A DNA stretch of 64,000 nt, taken from positions 1 to 64,000 of the forward strand of contig NZ_JAIVFW010000024.1 of assembly GCF_020829595.1 (NCBI RefSeq), given 5' to 3'. Positions 1 through 8,363 of the stretch are shown piece by piece; position 1 is the first letter of the stretch, and every line of letters starts with the position of its first letter. The notes beneath the pieces are model-generated. The model saw nothing but the letters and a program-made list of their open reading frames with translations. It ran no database searches and was not told where the DNA came from. The translations under genes and the position numbers were made by a program. This DNA comes from Nostoc sp. CHAB 5844. Lineage in GTDB: Bacteria > Cyanobacteriota > Cyanobacteriia > Cyanobacteriales > Nostocaceae.

Positions 1-105
1 GTCAGCCGCCTCTAATTTGGGAATAAAGTTATTTAAATGATGGCGAGTGCCTGGCAATGATCAACGATTTGGAGGGGTATTATAAGTAGTCCCAGCCGAC
101 CACAT

Positions 106-375
106 TCAGCTCCTTTTTAGATTGTAAACTTCTACCTCTGATTCTGCTAGATGTGCAATTATTTTACTCACAGCATTGTGGCAACTTTTATCTGTATCTA
201 AAACCTGAGATAAAAATGCCCATAACGTAATTAATGGATCAAATAGGCGCTTTTTATATTTTATTTTTAGCTCAGATATTGCTTGTTTAATTACCGATTC
301 TGGCAATAGTTCTTTGAAAGGTAGCCCCAAACTCTGACTAAATTTATTCTTGAGGATTTTTCCTCGTAATGTCAC
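106..375 (-). pseudogene. IS4-family transposase, N-terminal fragment
   Basis: The 89 residues match the N-terminus of IS4-type DDE transposases common in cyanobacteria: a 'LGLPFKELLPESVI' stretch followed by 'LFDPLITLWAFLSQVLDTDKSC' split across the DNA-recognition region. Start is a GTG at 375. Full-length members have about 350-450 residues; here the frame ends after 'EVYNLKRS' and no continuation of the catalytic D-D-E part can be recognised in the remaining 105 bases to the window edge. It is therefore a broken insertion-sequence remnant. The family assignment is from recognised sequence pattern, not a search. Confidence 0.6.
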
Positions 376-749
376 AGTAGTAGGTAGTTATTGTATATGC
401 TTGCTCGTTCTAAAGAAAGTATTCCATGAACGAGTAAGCTTTTTCTCCCGACAAAATTTTTGGGCAACCATACATCATCTCTCCTTCGGCGAGCGCAACC
501 ATCTATTCCATGACTCCTCTCTCTAGCTTTAAAAGCTGTAATCTTTATCCTGTATCCCTTACCGCTTTTCTTAGGGCCATTCATCCATGAACCATTGTTT
601 CTCTGTTTGCAAGTGAAGCTACCAGAGGCATCTTGGTAATTGAAGCTTTTTCTGGTCGCCAACCATTCTTGCCATTCAGGAGTGCCAATGATGATATTTT
701 TCTGGTCACGTACCCAGTTGTAGTAAACGATAGGAAGTTTGATTTTCAT
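372..749 (-). CDS. uncharacterised protein, probably chimeric or truncated
   Basis: A 125-residue ORF just upstream of, and overlapping by 4 bases, the transposase fragment. Its first half ('GTPEWQEWLATRKSF', then 'SGSFTCKQRNNGSW') resembles a short N-terminal module that I recall from many cyanobacterial proteins. After 'NGSW' the expected 'YAYR'-type continuation is replaced by a basic, low-similarity tail (GCARRRRDDVW). This suggests a rearranged or frameshifted remnant associated with the neighbouring insertion sequence. No function can be given. Confidence 0.35.
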   Translation of the reverse strand: MKIKLPIVYYNWVRDQKNIIIGTPEWQEWLATRKSFNYQDASGSFTCKQRNNGSWMNGPKKSGKGYRIKITAFKARERSHGIDGCARRRRDDVWLPKNFVGRKSLLVHGILSLERASIYNNYLLL

Positions 750-762
750 AGATAATGAGGAA

Positions 763-857
763 TGAGCATTAGTTGAGCATCATCACTGAGTATAAAATAA
801 TGCTCAAAATAAGGCTAAAAATGCTGAAAACCCCTCTTTTGAGCATTAGGTGAGCAT
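763..857. promoter_or_regulatory. paired TGAGCAT direct repeats upstream of the HDAC-like gene
   Basis: The heptamer TGAGCAT occurs at 763-769, 774-780, 840-846 and 851-857, and inverted (ATGCTCA) at 800-806. Both direct pairs have exactly 11-bp spacing, about one helical turn, and the two pairs are almost identical over 17 bases. The last copy overlaps the start codon of the next gene. Spacing of this kind is typical of direct-repeat binding by winged-helix response regulators, but the binder is unknown and a small duplication or insertion-sequence footprint is an alternative. Confidence 0.4.
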
Positions 858-1818
858 GATTGAAGAATTAAAAGCTGAAAGTATTAATTTAGCGTTGTTT
901 CAAGTCATCTATTCCGATGATTTTTTGAATCACAAGACTGGAAATTATCATCCAGAAAAACCAGAACGTCTGACAGCGATTGTCAATGCTTTAAAAGAAG
1001 CTGCGTTTGCCGAAAAAATTGCTTGGCGATCGCCTACTCCAGTCTCAGACAAACCATCGCTGATGTCTTTGTTGTTACAAGCCCACAGCCCGTCCTACGT
1101 GAAAAAACTTTGGGAAATCGCTTCTACTGGCGGAGGCTATCTCGATGGTGATACACCAGTTTCGCCCAATAGCTATGATGTGGCATTGTTGGCGGTGAGT
1201 GCTTGGTTAGATGGTGTTGATGTTGTCCTAGCTAGAGAAAATCCGGCTTTTGTGCTGGCGCGTCCACCGGGACATCATGCTGAAAGTAATGCAGGAATGG
1301 GTTTTTGTTTATTTTCTAATGCGGCGATCGCCGCTTTTTATGCTCTAGAACAATCAGAAATTAATCGTGTCGCCATACTCGATTGGGATGTACATCATGG
1401 TAATGGAACTCAGGCGATCGTCGAAACTCACCCACAAATTGCCTACTGTTCTCTACACCAGTATCCTTGCTATCCCGGCACTGGTAAAGCTTCCGAACGA
1501 GGTTATCATCATAACGTCTTAAATGTGCCGCTGCCGCCTGGTAGCGATATCGCTGTTTATCGTCCACTTTGGGAAACCAAGCTACTCCCATTTTTAGAAA
1601 ACTTTCAAGCTGATTTATTAATTGTCAGTGCCGGTTACGATGCTAATGCCGCAGATCCTTTGGCAAGTATGAATTTACTCCCAGACGATTATGGTTTGTT
1701 TACTGAGTATTGTTTGGGTATAACTCGGAAAATTCTCTTTGGTTTGGAAGGTGGCTATGATTTTTCTACTCTTTCTCAGTCTGTATTAGCCACAATTGAA
1801 CGCTGTTTATTAGATTGA
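856..1818 (+). CDS. histone deacetylase-family hydrolase (deacetylase)
   Basis: Zn-dependent arginase/deacetylase-fold enzyme of the HDAC/acetoin-utilisation (AcuC) and polyamine deacetylase family, presumably cytoplasmic. Visible motifs are 'HPEKPERL' near the N-terminus, 'RPPGHHAE' (catalytic His pair), 'DWDVHHGNGT' (metal-binding Asp and His), 'SAGYDA' and 'LEGGYDF'. These are the full active-site set, so it should be active. Length of about 320 residues is usual. The ATG at 856 is chosen because AGGTGA lies just upstream; a GTG at 850 in the same frame would add two residues. The physiological substrate in cyanobacteria is not known. Confidence 0.85.
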   Translation: MIEELKAESINLALFQVIYSDDFLNHKTGNYHPEKPERLTAIVNALKEAAFAEKIAWRSPTPVSDKPSLMSLLLQAHSPSYVKKLWEIASTGGGYLDGDTPVSPNSYDVALLAVSAWLDGVDVVLARENPAFVLARPPGHHAESNAGMGFCLFSNAAIAAFYALEQSEINRVAILDWDVHHGNGTQAIVETHPQIAYCSLHQYPCYPGTGKASERGYHHNVLNVPLPPGSDIAVYRPLWETKLLPFLENFQADLLIVSAGYDANAADPLASMNLLPDDYGLFTEYCLGITRKILFGLEGGYDFSTLSQSVLATIERCLLD

Positions 1819-1825
1819 AGTGAGA

Positions 1826-1936
1826 CTAGTACAACAAGGCAAAAGTTAAAAGTAAAAAGTAAAAAGTAAAAATACTATACTGCAAACTTTTTAACCATTT
1901 CAAATGGTCTGCTTATTTCCGCCTTTGCTGTACTAG
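1826..1936. repeat. MITE-like element with inverted ends
   Basis: The left end CTAGTACAACAAGGC and the right end GCCTTTGCTGTACTAG are inverted copies with one indel. They enclose A-rich tandem AAAAAGT units (about 1845-1873). No ORF lies inside, so this is a small non-autonomous repeat. A heptamer-like CTAG-CCC tandem run follows at about 2026-2051. Confidence 0.5.
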
Positions 1937-2065
1937 AGATGAGAAATTAGTATTTTTCACTCAGCACTTTCAAGTCAGCTATTCATGAGAAAGTATCACA
2001 ACCAAATATGAAAAACTCTCTTTTCTAGTCTCTAGCCCCTAGTCCCTAGCCTCTTTTTCTTTCAT

Positions 2066-2893
2066 CTAACCAAAACGTCCACTAATATATTCTTCTGCTT
2101 CTCTGGTATTCGGAGAGGAGAAAAGTTGCGCTGTTGGACTAAATTCAACTAATTTGCCACGGCGCTTGCCATGTGCATCAATTTCTGTATTGAAAAATGC
2201 TGTCCAATCTGCAACTCTGGAAGCTTGCTGCATATTGTGAGTCACCATAATAATGGTGTATTGCTGCTTGAGTTCTAGGCAGAGTTCTTCTACTTGTCGG
2301 GTAGAAATAGGGTCAAGGGCAGAACAAGGTTCATCCATTAATAATACATCTGGCTTCATAGCGATCGCTCTGGCAATACAAAGCCGTTGTTGTTGTCCAC
2401 CAGATAAGGCTGTACCTTTGGCTTTGAGTTTGTCTTTGACTTCATCCCAAATAGCTGCACGTCTGAGGGAATCTTCGACTAATTCATCTAAATTACCTGT
2501 ATAACCGTTAGAACGGGGGCCAAAAGCAATATTTTCGTATATTGATTTTGGGAAAGGATTTGGTCTTTGAAACACCATTCCGACTTGGCGGCGTAATTTT
2601 ACTGAGTTAATTTTAGGATCGTAAATGTTGCGATCGCGATAATTTAATCTGCCTTCAACTTTTGCACCCGGAATCAAATCATTCATCCGGTTGAAGCATC
2701 GCAAAAGTGTACTCTTCCCACAACCACTAGGGCCAATAAAAGCCACAATTTGTTTTTCAGGAATTTGTATATAAACATCAAGTAAAGCCAAAAAACCACT
2801 GTAGTAAACTTTCAGCCCCTCAACATCAAACACAGTTCTTTCTTGAGTCAGTGTGTTATTACTTGGCTTACTTCTATTTTCGTTATTAGTCAT
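2066..2893 (-). CDS. pstB: phosphate ABC transporter ATP-binding protein PstB
   Basis: Cytoplasmic ATPase of the high-affinity phosphate importer PstSCAB. Walker A 'GPSGCGKS' is at residues 54-61, the ABC signature 'LSGGQQQR' at about 165, Walker B '[12 protein letters not shown]' at about 185, and the switch His in 'IIMVTHNM'. Its 275 residues are normal for PstB. It is the last gene of the minus-strand order pstS-pstC-pstA-pstB; the 118-bp gap from pstA is the largest in the cluster. PstB family members are highly specific in sequence, so the name is secure. Confidence 0.95.
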   Translation of the reverse strand: MTNNENRSKPSNNTLTQERTVFDVEGLKVYYSGFLALLDVYIQIPEKQIVAFIGPSGCGKSTLLRCFNRMNDLIPGAKVEGRLNYRDRNIYDPKINSVKLRRQVGMVFQRPNPFPKSIYENIAFGPRSNGYTGNLDELVEDSLRRAAIWDEVKDKLKAKGTALSGGQQQRLCIARAIAMKPDVLLMDEPCSALDPISTRQVEELCLELKQQYTIIMVTHNMQQASRVADWTAFFNTEIDAHGKRRGKLVEFSPTAQLFSSPNTREAEEYISGRFG

Positions 2894-3011
2894 GCTTCTT
2901 ATTCCTAATATCTAGACAATCGATTCTGAAACTTTTCAGGTAAAAAGATATAGCAGTTGCCAAAACACCAAGAGAATTTCTAACCTGTTACCTGTTACCT
3001 GTTATAAATAT

Positions 3012-3914
3012 TTACCTATTTATAGAAAAGCGTTGGCGTACATAAATAGCTATGCCATTCAACACTAAAATCAAAAGCATCATGACAATAATTGTCGCGG
3101 CTGATGAATTAGCAAAACCTGGTTCTGGACGACTGAGATAACTAAAAATTTGAATTGGCAAAGCCATAAATCTCTGAAATAAACCAGGATTAAAAGTCAG
3201 AAAACTTACAGCACCTACCACAAGTAAGCAAGCTGCATCACCAACAGCACGAGATACAGAAATAATCACCCCTGTTAAAATCCCAGGAATCGCATAGGGG
3301 ATAACATGATGATAAATAGTTTGCCATTTAGTCACACCCAAACCATAAGAAGCATGTCTTAAAGAATTTGGTACTGCACGAATAGCTTCTCTCGATGTGA
3401 CGATAATTACTGGTAAGGATAATAAAGATAAAGTTAAGGCTCCAGAAATTAATGCTGGCCCAAAACCAAGCAAATAATTAAACACTCCTAAACCCAGTAA
3501 CCCATAGACAATAGAAGGTACACCTGCAAGATTACTAATATTAATTTCAATAATTGCAGTCCACCAAGCTCTAGGAGCATATTCTTCCAAATATAAAGCT
3601 GCTCCTACTCCAATTGGAACAGCGACTAACATCACAATAAGTGCTAAAAGAATACTGCCAACAATAGCTGGTCGAATACCCCCTTCTTCAGGAAAACGCG
3701 ACGGAGTTTCTGTCAAAAAACCTGGAGTTAAAAATCTGGCTAATCCATCTTGGCAAATATCAAAAACTAGCAATGCCAAGATAAATAACCCAATGAGTAA
3801 TCCTAGTAAAAAAAGTAGTTCAAATACTTTTCCTAATGACTCTCTTTTTTCAATATTATCAGTAAATTCTGAACCAGAATTTAAAAAATCATTACTTTGA
3901 TAACTGGTAGCCAT
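3012..3914 (-). CDS. pstA: phosphate ABC transporter permease PstA
   Basis: Inner-membrane permease that pairs with PstC to form the phosphate channel. It has an N-terminal cytoplasmic extension of about 30 residues and six hydrophobic segments. The EAA loop is visible as 'REAIRAVPNSLRHASYGLGVTKWQTIYHHVIP', given here only as the region around residues 175-205. The product is 300 residues, normal for PstA. The start ATG at 3914 lies 5 bases downstream of the pstC stop, which implies translational coupling within one transcript. Confidence 0.93.
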   Translation of the reverse strand: MATSYQSNDFLNSGSEFTDNIEKRESLGKVFELLFLLGLLIGLFILALLVFDICQDGLARFLTPGFLTETPSRFPEEGGIRPAIVGSILLALIVMLVAVPIGVGAALYLEEYAPRAWWTAIIEINISNLAGVPSIVYGLLGLGVFNYLLGFGPALISGALTLSLLSLPVIIVTSREAIRAVPNSLRHASYGLGVTKWQTIYHHVIPYAIPGILTGVIISVSRAVGDAACLLVVGAVSFLTFNPGLFQRFMALPIQIFSYLSRPEPGFANSSAATIIVMMLLILVLNGIAIYVRQRFSINR

Positions 3915-3919
3915 GTTGA

Positions 3920-4861
3920 TTAATCGTATTTTTCTTTAAACCGATGAGAAATCCAGTAGCTGACAATATTTAAAGCTAAAGTTAGGATAAACAAAACAGC
4001 CCCGACAGCATATAAAGTTTTAAAATTTAGACTACCACGAGGGCTATCTCCACCAGAAATTTGTGCCATATAAGCTGTCATCGTTTCTACTGACTCCATG
4101 AGATTAACAGTCAGTTTTGGTTGTTGTCCGGCGGCGATAACAACAGTCATAGTTTCACCCACAGCGCGAGAAATACCTAGAATAATTGAAGCTGTAATTC
4201 CCGAAAGTGCTGCTGGCAATAAAATTTTAAAAATGGACTCTAATTTAGTGATTCCCAAAGCATAAGCCCCTTCTCTTAAAGAATTTGGAACTGCTTGGAT
4301 AGCATCTAAACTGATAGAACCCACTGTAGGCGTAATCATGACTCCCATCATTAACCCTGCACTCAGAGCATTAAATATTTCTAGAGGCAGAAAATTTCTC
4401 AGGAATGGTGTAACAAATAACAGGGCAAAGTAGCCATATACAACTGTTGGTATTCCTGCCAAAAGTTCTACGGCTGGGCGTAAAATTGCTGCTACTTTGG
4501 GTTGGGCATACTCACTTAAATAAATTGCTGAAGACAAACCCAAAGGAATAGCCACTGCCATAGCGGTGATCGTAGTTAAGAAAGTACCACTAATCAAAGG
4601 CCAAACACCAAAATGTCTTTCGGCAAATAAAGGTGTCCATTTGGTATCTAGCAAAAATTCTGACAGTGGGACTTCTTGGAAAAACTCAAATGTCACCTGA
4701 AAGATAATGATGACAATGCCAAATGTAGTTAATACAGAGACTAAACCACAACCAAATAATATTGTGGCAATAATCTTTTCTGTAATGTCTTCTGATGGAT
4801 TTTTTTCTAGCGATCGCCTAGAATCTTCCTGAAATCTATTTTGATTATTGATAGCGCTCAT
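3920..4861 (-). CDS. pstC: phosphate ABC transporter permease PstC
   Basis: Partner permease of PstA. It has a cytoplasmic N-terminus of about 30 residues, then six membrane segments. Characteristic stretches are 'LAGIPTVVYGYFALLFVTP', 'AVPNSLREGAYALGITK' (EAA loop facing PstB) and 'SRAVGETMTVVIAAGQQP'. Length of 313 residues fits the family. It lies 11 bases downstream of pstS and 5 bases upstream of pstA on the same strand, a typical pst operon. Confidence 0.94.
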   Translation of the reverse strand: MSAINNQNRFQEDSRRSLEKNPSEDITEKIIATILFGCGLVSVLTTFGIVIIIFQVTFEFFQEVPLSEFLLDTKWTPLFAERHFGVWPLISGTFLTTITAMAVAIPLGLSSAIYLSEYAQPKVAAILRPAVELLAGIPTVVYGYFALLFVTPFLRNFLPLEIFNALSAGLMMGVMITPTVGSISLDAIQAVPNSLREGAYALGITKLESIFKILLPAALSGITASIILGISRAVGETMTVVIAAGQQPKLTVNLMESVETMTAYMAQISGGDSPRGSLNFKTLYAVGAVLFILTLALNIVSYWISHRFKEKYD

Positions 4862-4872
4862 AAACCAATAAA

Positions 4873-5874
4873 TTAAATAAAGTTTGTAATTGGCTGTCCA
4901 GGTTTAGCTTTTTTGAATTTAGTGCCAGTTTCACCCTTGAGAAATTTTTGCTTTACTTTTACGTAAGCTTCATCAGGCAATGCGACATAACCAGCACTGT
5001 CTACCCATTTCCACGAATTTTCTAAATAAAAATCCACAAACTCTCTAACTGTTTGCTTCGTATCTAACGATTTTTTACTAACATAAATGAACAAAGGACG
5101 AGATAAAGGCGTGTAAATATTTCTCACTACGTTGTCAATTGGTACAGGTTTTTCGCACTTACCATTGGCATTTTCAACCGCTACTAAATTCAGCTTATCT
5201 TGATTTTGAATGTAGTAAGAAATTCCGACATAACCTAAAGAATATTTATCCCCAGCAATCCCCTGTACTAAAGTATTTTGATTGTGGCTAGGAGTATAAT
5301 CTGTACGACCATTTTTTGCCTTACCTGTCACAGCTTGAGTAAAATAATCAAACGTTCCTGTATCAGATGCAGGCGCATAAAGTTTCATTTTCGCGTTAGG
5401 AAATTTAGGATTAACTTGATTCCAAGTTAATATTTTGCCATCAGCTTTAGCACTCCAAATCTTTTTTAATTCATCAACAGTCAGACATTTAACAAAATCA
5501 TTCTGACGATTGACAATAACTGCTATGCCATCTAAAGCTATGGGGATTTCCACAAATTCAATATTTTTACTTTTACATTTGGCGATTTCTTCATCTCTAA
5601 TGGTACGAGAAGCACCGACAATATCAATTTCGCCTGCACAAAATTTACTAATTCCGCCCCCAGTCCCACTAGAAGCAACGCTAACTACAGCATCAGCTTT
5701 CACATTATGATATTCTTCGGCAACCGCCAAAGAAATCGGAAAACCTACAGCCGCACCATCAATACTTACCTGTTTTTGCTTTTCTTCTGTGTTGCTACAA
5801 GCTGTGATGCTGTAGCTAGTCACAAGTAAAGACATCAATACTAAGTTATTTTTTAATTGAGAAATCAAACTCAT
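4873..5874 (-). CDS. pstS: phosphate-binding lipoprotein PstS
   Basis: Periplasmic substrate-binding component of the phosphate importer. It begins with a signal peptide ending in a lipobox (S-I-T-A-C), so it is probably lipid-anchored. Phosphate-pocket motifs are visible: 'GAAVGFPI', 'SSGTGGG', 'GASR' and 'SDTGTFDYF'. I chose the ATG at 5874, which places the signal peptide at the N-terminus; a TTG at 5904 in frame would add 10 unlikely residues. It is the first gene of the pst cluster. I could not see a convincing tandem Pho box in the upstream 170 bases. Confidence 0.92.
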   Translation of the reverse strand: MSLISQLKNNLVLMSLLVTSYSITACSNTEEKQKQVSIDGAAVGFPISLAVAEEYHNVKADAVVSVASSGTGGGISKFCAGEIDIVGASRTIRDEEIAKCKSKNIEFVEIPIALDGIAVIVNRQNDFVKCLTVDELKKIWSAKADGKILTWNQVNPKFPNAKMKLYAPASDTGTFDYFTQAVTGKAKNGRTDYTPSHNQNTLVQGIAGDKYSLGYVGISYYIQNQDKLNLVAVENANGKCEKPVPIDNVVRNIYTPLSRPLFIYVSKKSLDTKQTVREFVDFYLENSWKWVDSAGYVALPDEAYVKVKQKFLKGETGTKFKKAKPGQPITNFI

Positions 5875-6048
5875 AATATTTTGGTATTTCCCTGAATAAA
5901 TCAAAAGCTAACAGCAAGTTACTCAATCTGGATTAGTATTTACAGCATATTGCAACTCTTGAAGTTTCAAAGCTAGTTATAAAGCCTATTTTAATTCTGA
6001 ATTCTGACTCCGTTCGGCTGACGCTCACGGCGAAGCCTGAATTCTGCT

Positions 6049-7101
6049 TTATGCTTTACTGTTAGCTTGAACTTTGTCAAAAATTGCCCCAGTTTCAAAA
6101 AATCTTTTTTGAATCATATCCCAACCGCCTAAATCTTGCGCTGTAAATAAAGTTTTGATTGGGGGATATTGTGATACCACTTCTTGGGTAACTGTTGGAT
6201 TAACTGGGCGATATTGCAATTTAGCAAATTCTCGTTGAGCTTCTGAAGAATAAAGGAAATCCACAAATGCTTCGGCAACTTTTCTTGTCCCGTGCTGATC
6301 AACATTTTTATCAACTACAGCTACAGGATTATCTATGGAAATATTTACATCTGGTACAACATAAGGTAGTTTTGACGCAGTTTTTTCTGCTAAAATTACC
6401 TCATTTTCGTAGTTAATTAAAACATCTCCTTGCGCTTTTTGAAAAAATAAATCACTAGCTTCACGGGCATCTTTTGTAAGTACGGCAGTATTTTTATAAA
6501 CCTTGGTAAGGTAGTTGAAAGCTGTCGCTTCATCTCCTCCGGTTTGAGTGACTGAACCCCAAAAAGCTAATAATTCCCAAATGCCAATCCCAGACGTTTT
6601 AGGGTTAGCTGCAATCAATTTCACACCATCTTTTGCTAAGTCTGCCCAAGTTTTAATTCCTTTAGGATTACCTTCACGAGTGACGATCGCTGCAACTGAT
6701 CTACTAACAATACCATTTCTCGGTGTTCTAATTTGCCAACTGGATTTAATCAAACCAGCTTGCTGAATTCGATTCACATCTAAAGGCAGTGCTAAGTGTA
6801 CTATATCTGCTTCCTGCTTACCCGCAATCACATCAGCGGCTTGAGCGACAGAACCTCCATAATTTTGCTCAAAAATCACTTTTTGGTTGTGTTCTTTCTG
6901 CCACTTTTCGACAAATTTCGGAATTATTTGATCATGGGCGGCTTTAGTTACAGAGAAAGAAACCAACCTCAGCTTTATCTCTGGTTCAGCAGCTGAATAA
7001 CTTCCAGAACAGGCGGCGATCGCTACACTTAAAATCGTACCTAAAAAGAATAAATATGCGAACCTTTTAACAGAGTGTTGCTTCACCCAAATTCTCACCA
7101 T
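6049..7101 (-). CDS. sbpA: sulfate-binding protein of an ABC transporter
   Basis: Periplasmic sulfate/thiosulfate-binding protein of the SbpA/CysP family. A basic start, hydrophobic core and lipobox (I-A-A-C) are followed by the family's 'LRLVSFSVTKAAHDQIIPKF', 'YGGSVAQAADV' and 'INYENEV' stretches. The chosen ATG at 7101 puts the signal peptide at the N-terminus; in-frame starts at 7122 and 7209 exist and would add up to 36 hydrophilic residues. No sulfate permease or ATPase genes adjoin it, so the partner components are elsewhere. It follows the pst genes in direction but is separated from pstS by about 175 bases and may be independently transcribed. Confidence 0.85.
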   Translation of the reverse strand: MVRIWVKQHSVKRFAYLFFLGTILSVAIAACSGSYSAAEPEIKLRLVSFSVTKAAHDQIIPKFVEKWQKEHNQKVIFEQNYGGSVAQAADVIAGKQEADIVHLALPLDVNRIQQAGLIKSSWQIRTPRNGIVSRSVAAIVTREGNPKGIKTWADLAKDGVKLIAANPKTSGIGIWELLAFWGSVTQTGGDEATAFNYLTKVYKNTAVLTKDAREASDLFFQKAQGDVLINYENEVILAEKTASKLPYVVPDVNISIDNPVAVVDKNVDQHGTRKVAEAFVDFLYSSEAQREFAKLQYRPVNPTVTQEVVSQYPPIKTLFTAQDLGGWDMIQKRFFETGAIFDKVQANSKA

Positions 7102-7209
7102 TTTTTGATACAAAACTTGCATTACCTGTGCTGTTTTTTTAATGCAAGTATGTATATGCTCAATTTGAAAAATTCCCCATTGAGCCGGATGCTGCGAGTT
7201 ATTCATCAA

Positions 7210-7532
7210 CCATTTACCCCATTATCTACAGTATCTCCAGCGAGTTACCGTAATTCTTTAATTATAAAACATGAAAATCTTATACCTGTCAATACAGGAT
7301 GTAATTAAACTATAAAAATTGTGGTTAATTCTTGAACTAAGTAGAAAGTATTGTTTTTATAACTGTAAAGCCTAATTTTTTCCGCAAATTCCTCACCAAA
7401 TTATGAAGGCTCACGTAGATTTTTGGGAAATTAAAATCTAAATTAAAAATTAAATTTAGCTGTTAAATACTTTGCTTTAAATCTAATTGAATGTTTTTTT
7501 TGTTACATTTAATACCAAATTTGATAAATTTT
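7210..7532. other. intergenic, no gene seen
   Basis: About 320 bases of AT-rich sequence between two minus-strand genes. I see no conserved ORF, RNA or convincing terminator. The upstream region of the sulfate-binding gene (about 7210-7320) should hold its promoter. Confidence 0.3.
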
Positions 7533-8294
7533 TTATAACTTTTCTGTAGTACCCAACATCTGGAAAATTTTCTTGGCGTTATCTAAATCGCCAACAATGC
7601 GGCGAATTGGTTGCGGCCAAACTTTCACAAGAGTAGGAGTTGCAGATACTTGATCAATTTCTGCTTGTTCTGGATGAGTTAAAACATCAATAACTTTTAA
7701 AGTGTAGGGATATCCTAGCGATCGCTCTAACAGTTCGTGTAAGTTGTGCAGAATACGTTCTGTGTTGGCACTATGGCCTGCAATAAATAAACGCAAAACG
7801 TAATATTGGTTTTTTGGCTGTACAGTTTGTGTGGCTCTAACTGGTGGATAGTATTTTGGAGCCTTTTCCGACAAGTCTAAGTTAATAATTAAGTCGTGGT
7901 CTTCCCAAAGTTGCGGAAATGTGGAACGATAAGTTGCCAACACCATGCGATCGCACAAACCATCTTGCCAAGGTGCGGCTTGCCACACCAAATCACCCGT
8001 GTTAAAAATCGCATTAAGTAATGCTTGATGTTGCAAAACCGCTGGATAGGCTTCGGCAAAAGTCCGGATTTGCTGAGTATGCGGATCTAACCAATGGTCA
8101 ACAGTTGCCGTATAACAAGGAACTAAAAAGTGAGGCGGTTCTGGTAAATCGAGGATTTCTTGTAATGCAGCGCACAAATGCAAATGCCATCGACCCTGCT
8201 TATTCGGGTCGATGCAGTAAATTAAATCGCCTCCAGGTGTAAATAAGGCAATGCCTTTGAAAACTTGAGGTAAAAAGAGTTTAGGTGTAGTCAA
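7533..8294 (-). CDS. KaiB-domain protein with N-terminal extension
   Basis: The C-terminal 85 residues are a KaiB thioredoxin-like domain: 'YYVLRLFIAGHSANTERIL', then 'YTLKVIDVLTHPEQAEID' and 'ATPTLVKVWPQPIRRIVGDL', matching the core of circadian KaiB. In front lie about 165 residues of an uncharacterised domain ('VFKGIALFTPGGDLIYCIDP'). True KaiB has only about 100 residues, so this is a fused KaiB-like protein, not the clock KaiB, and no kaiA or kaiC adjoins it. It lies about 70 bases downstream of pilT on the same strand, so co-transcription with the pilus motor is plausible. A sensory or KaiC-like-partner role is inference. Confidence 0.75.
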   Translation of the reverse strand: MTTPKLFLPQVFKGIALFTPGGDLIYCIDPNKQGRWHLHLCAALQEILDLPEPPHFLVPCYTATVDHWLDPHTQQIRTFAEAYPAVLQHQALLNAIFNTGDLVWQAAPWQDGLCDRMVLATYRSTFPQLWEDHDLIINLDLSEKAPKYYPPVRATQTVQPKNQYYVLRLFIAGHSANTERILHNLHELLERSLGYPYTLKVIDVLTHPEQAEIDQVSATPTLVKVWPQPIRRIVGDLDNAKKIFQMLGTTEKL

Positions 8295-8363
8295 GTTAGT
8301 TACAGGGGTTGGGGAACGTTGAGGTAAAAAGTAGAGGCGGGTTACTTTTTACCCTTACTGTAA

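Noticed and set aside
5875-6048. Pho box upstream of pstS
   Set aside because: CTTTATAA/CTTTGAAA-like words are present but without the tandem 8-bp, 3-base spaced arrangement expected of cyanobacterial Pho boxes.
7533-8294. Core clock gene kaiB
   Set aside because: The protein is more than twice the length of KaiB, has an extra N-terminal domain, and kaiA and kaiC are absent.
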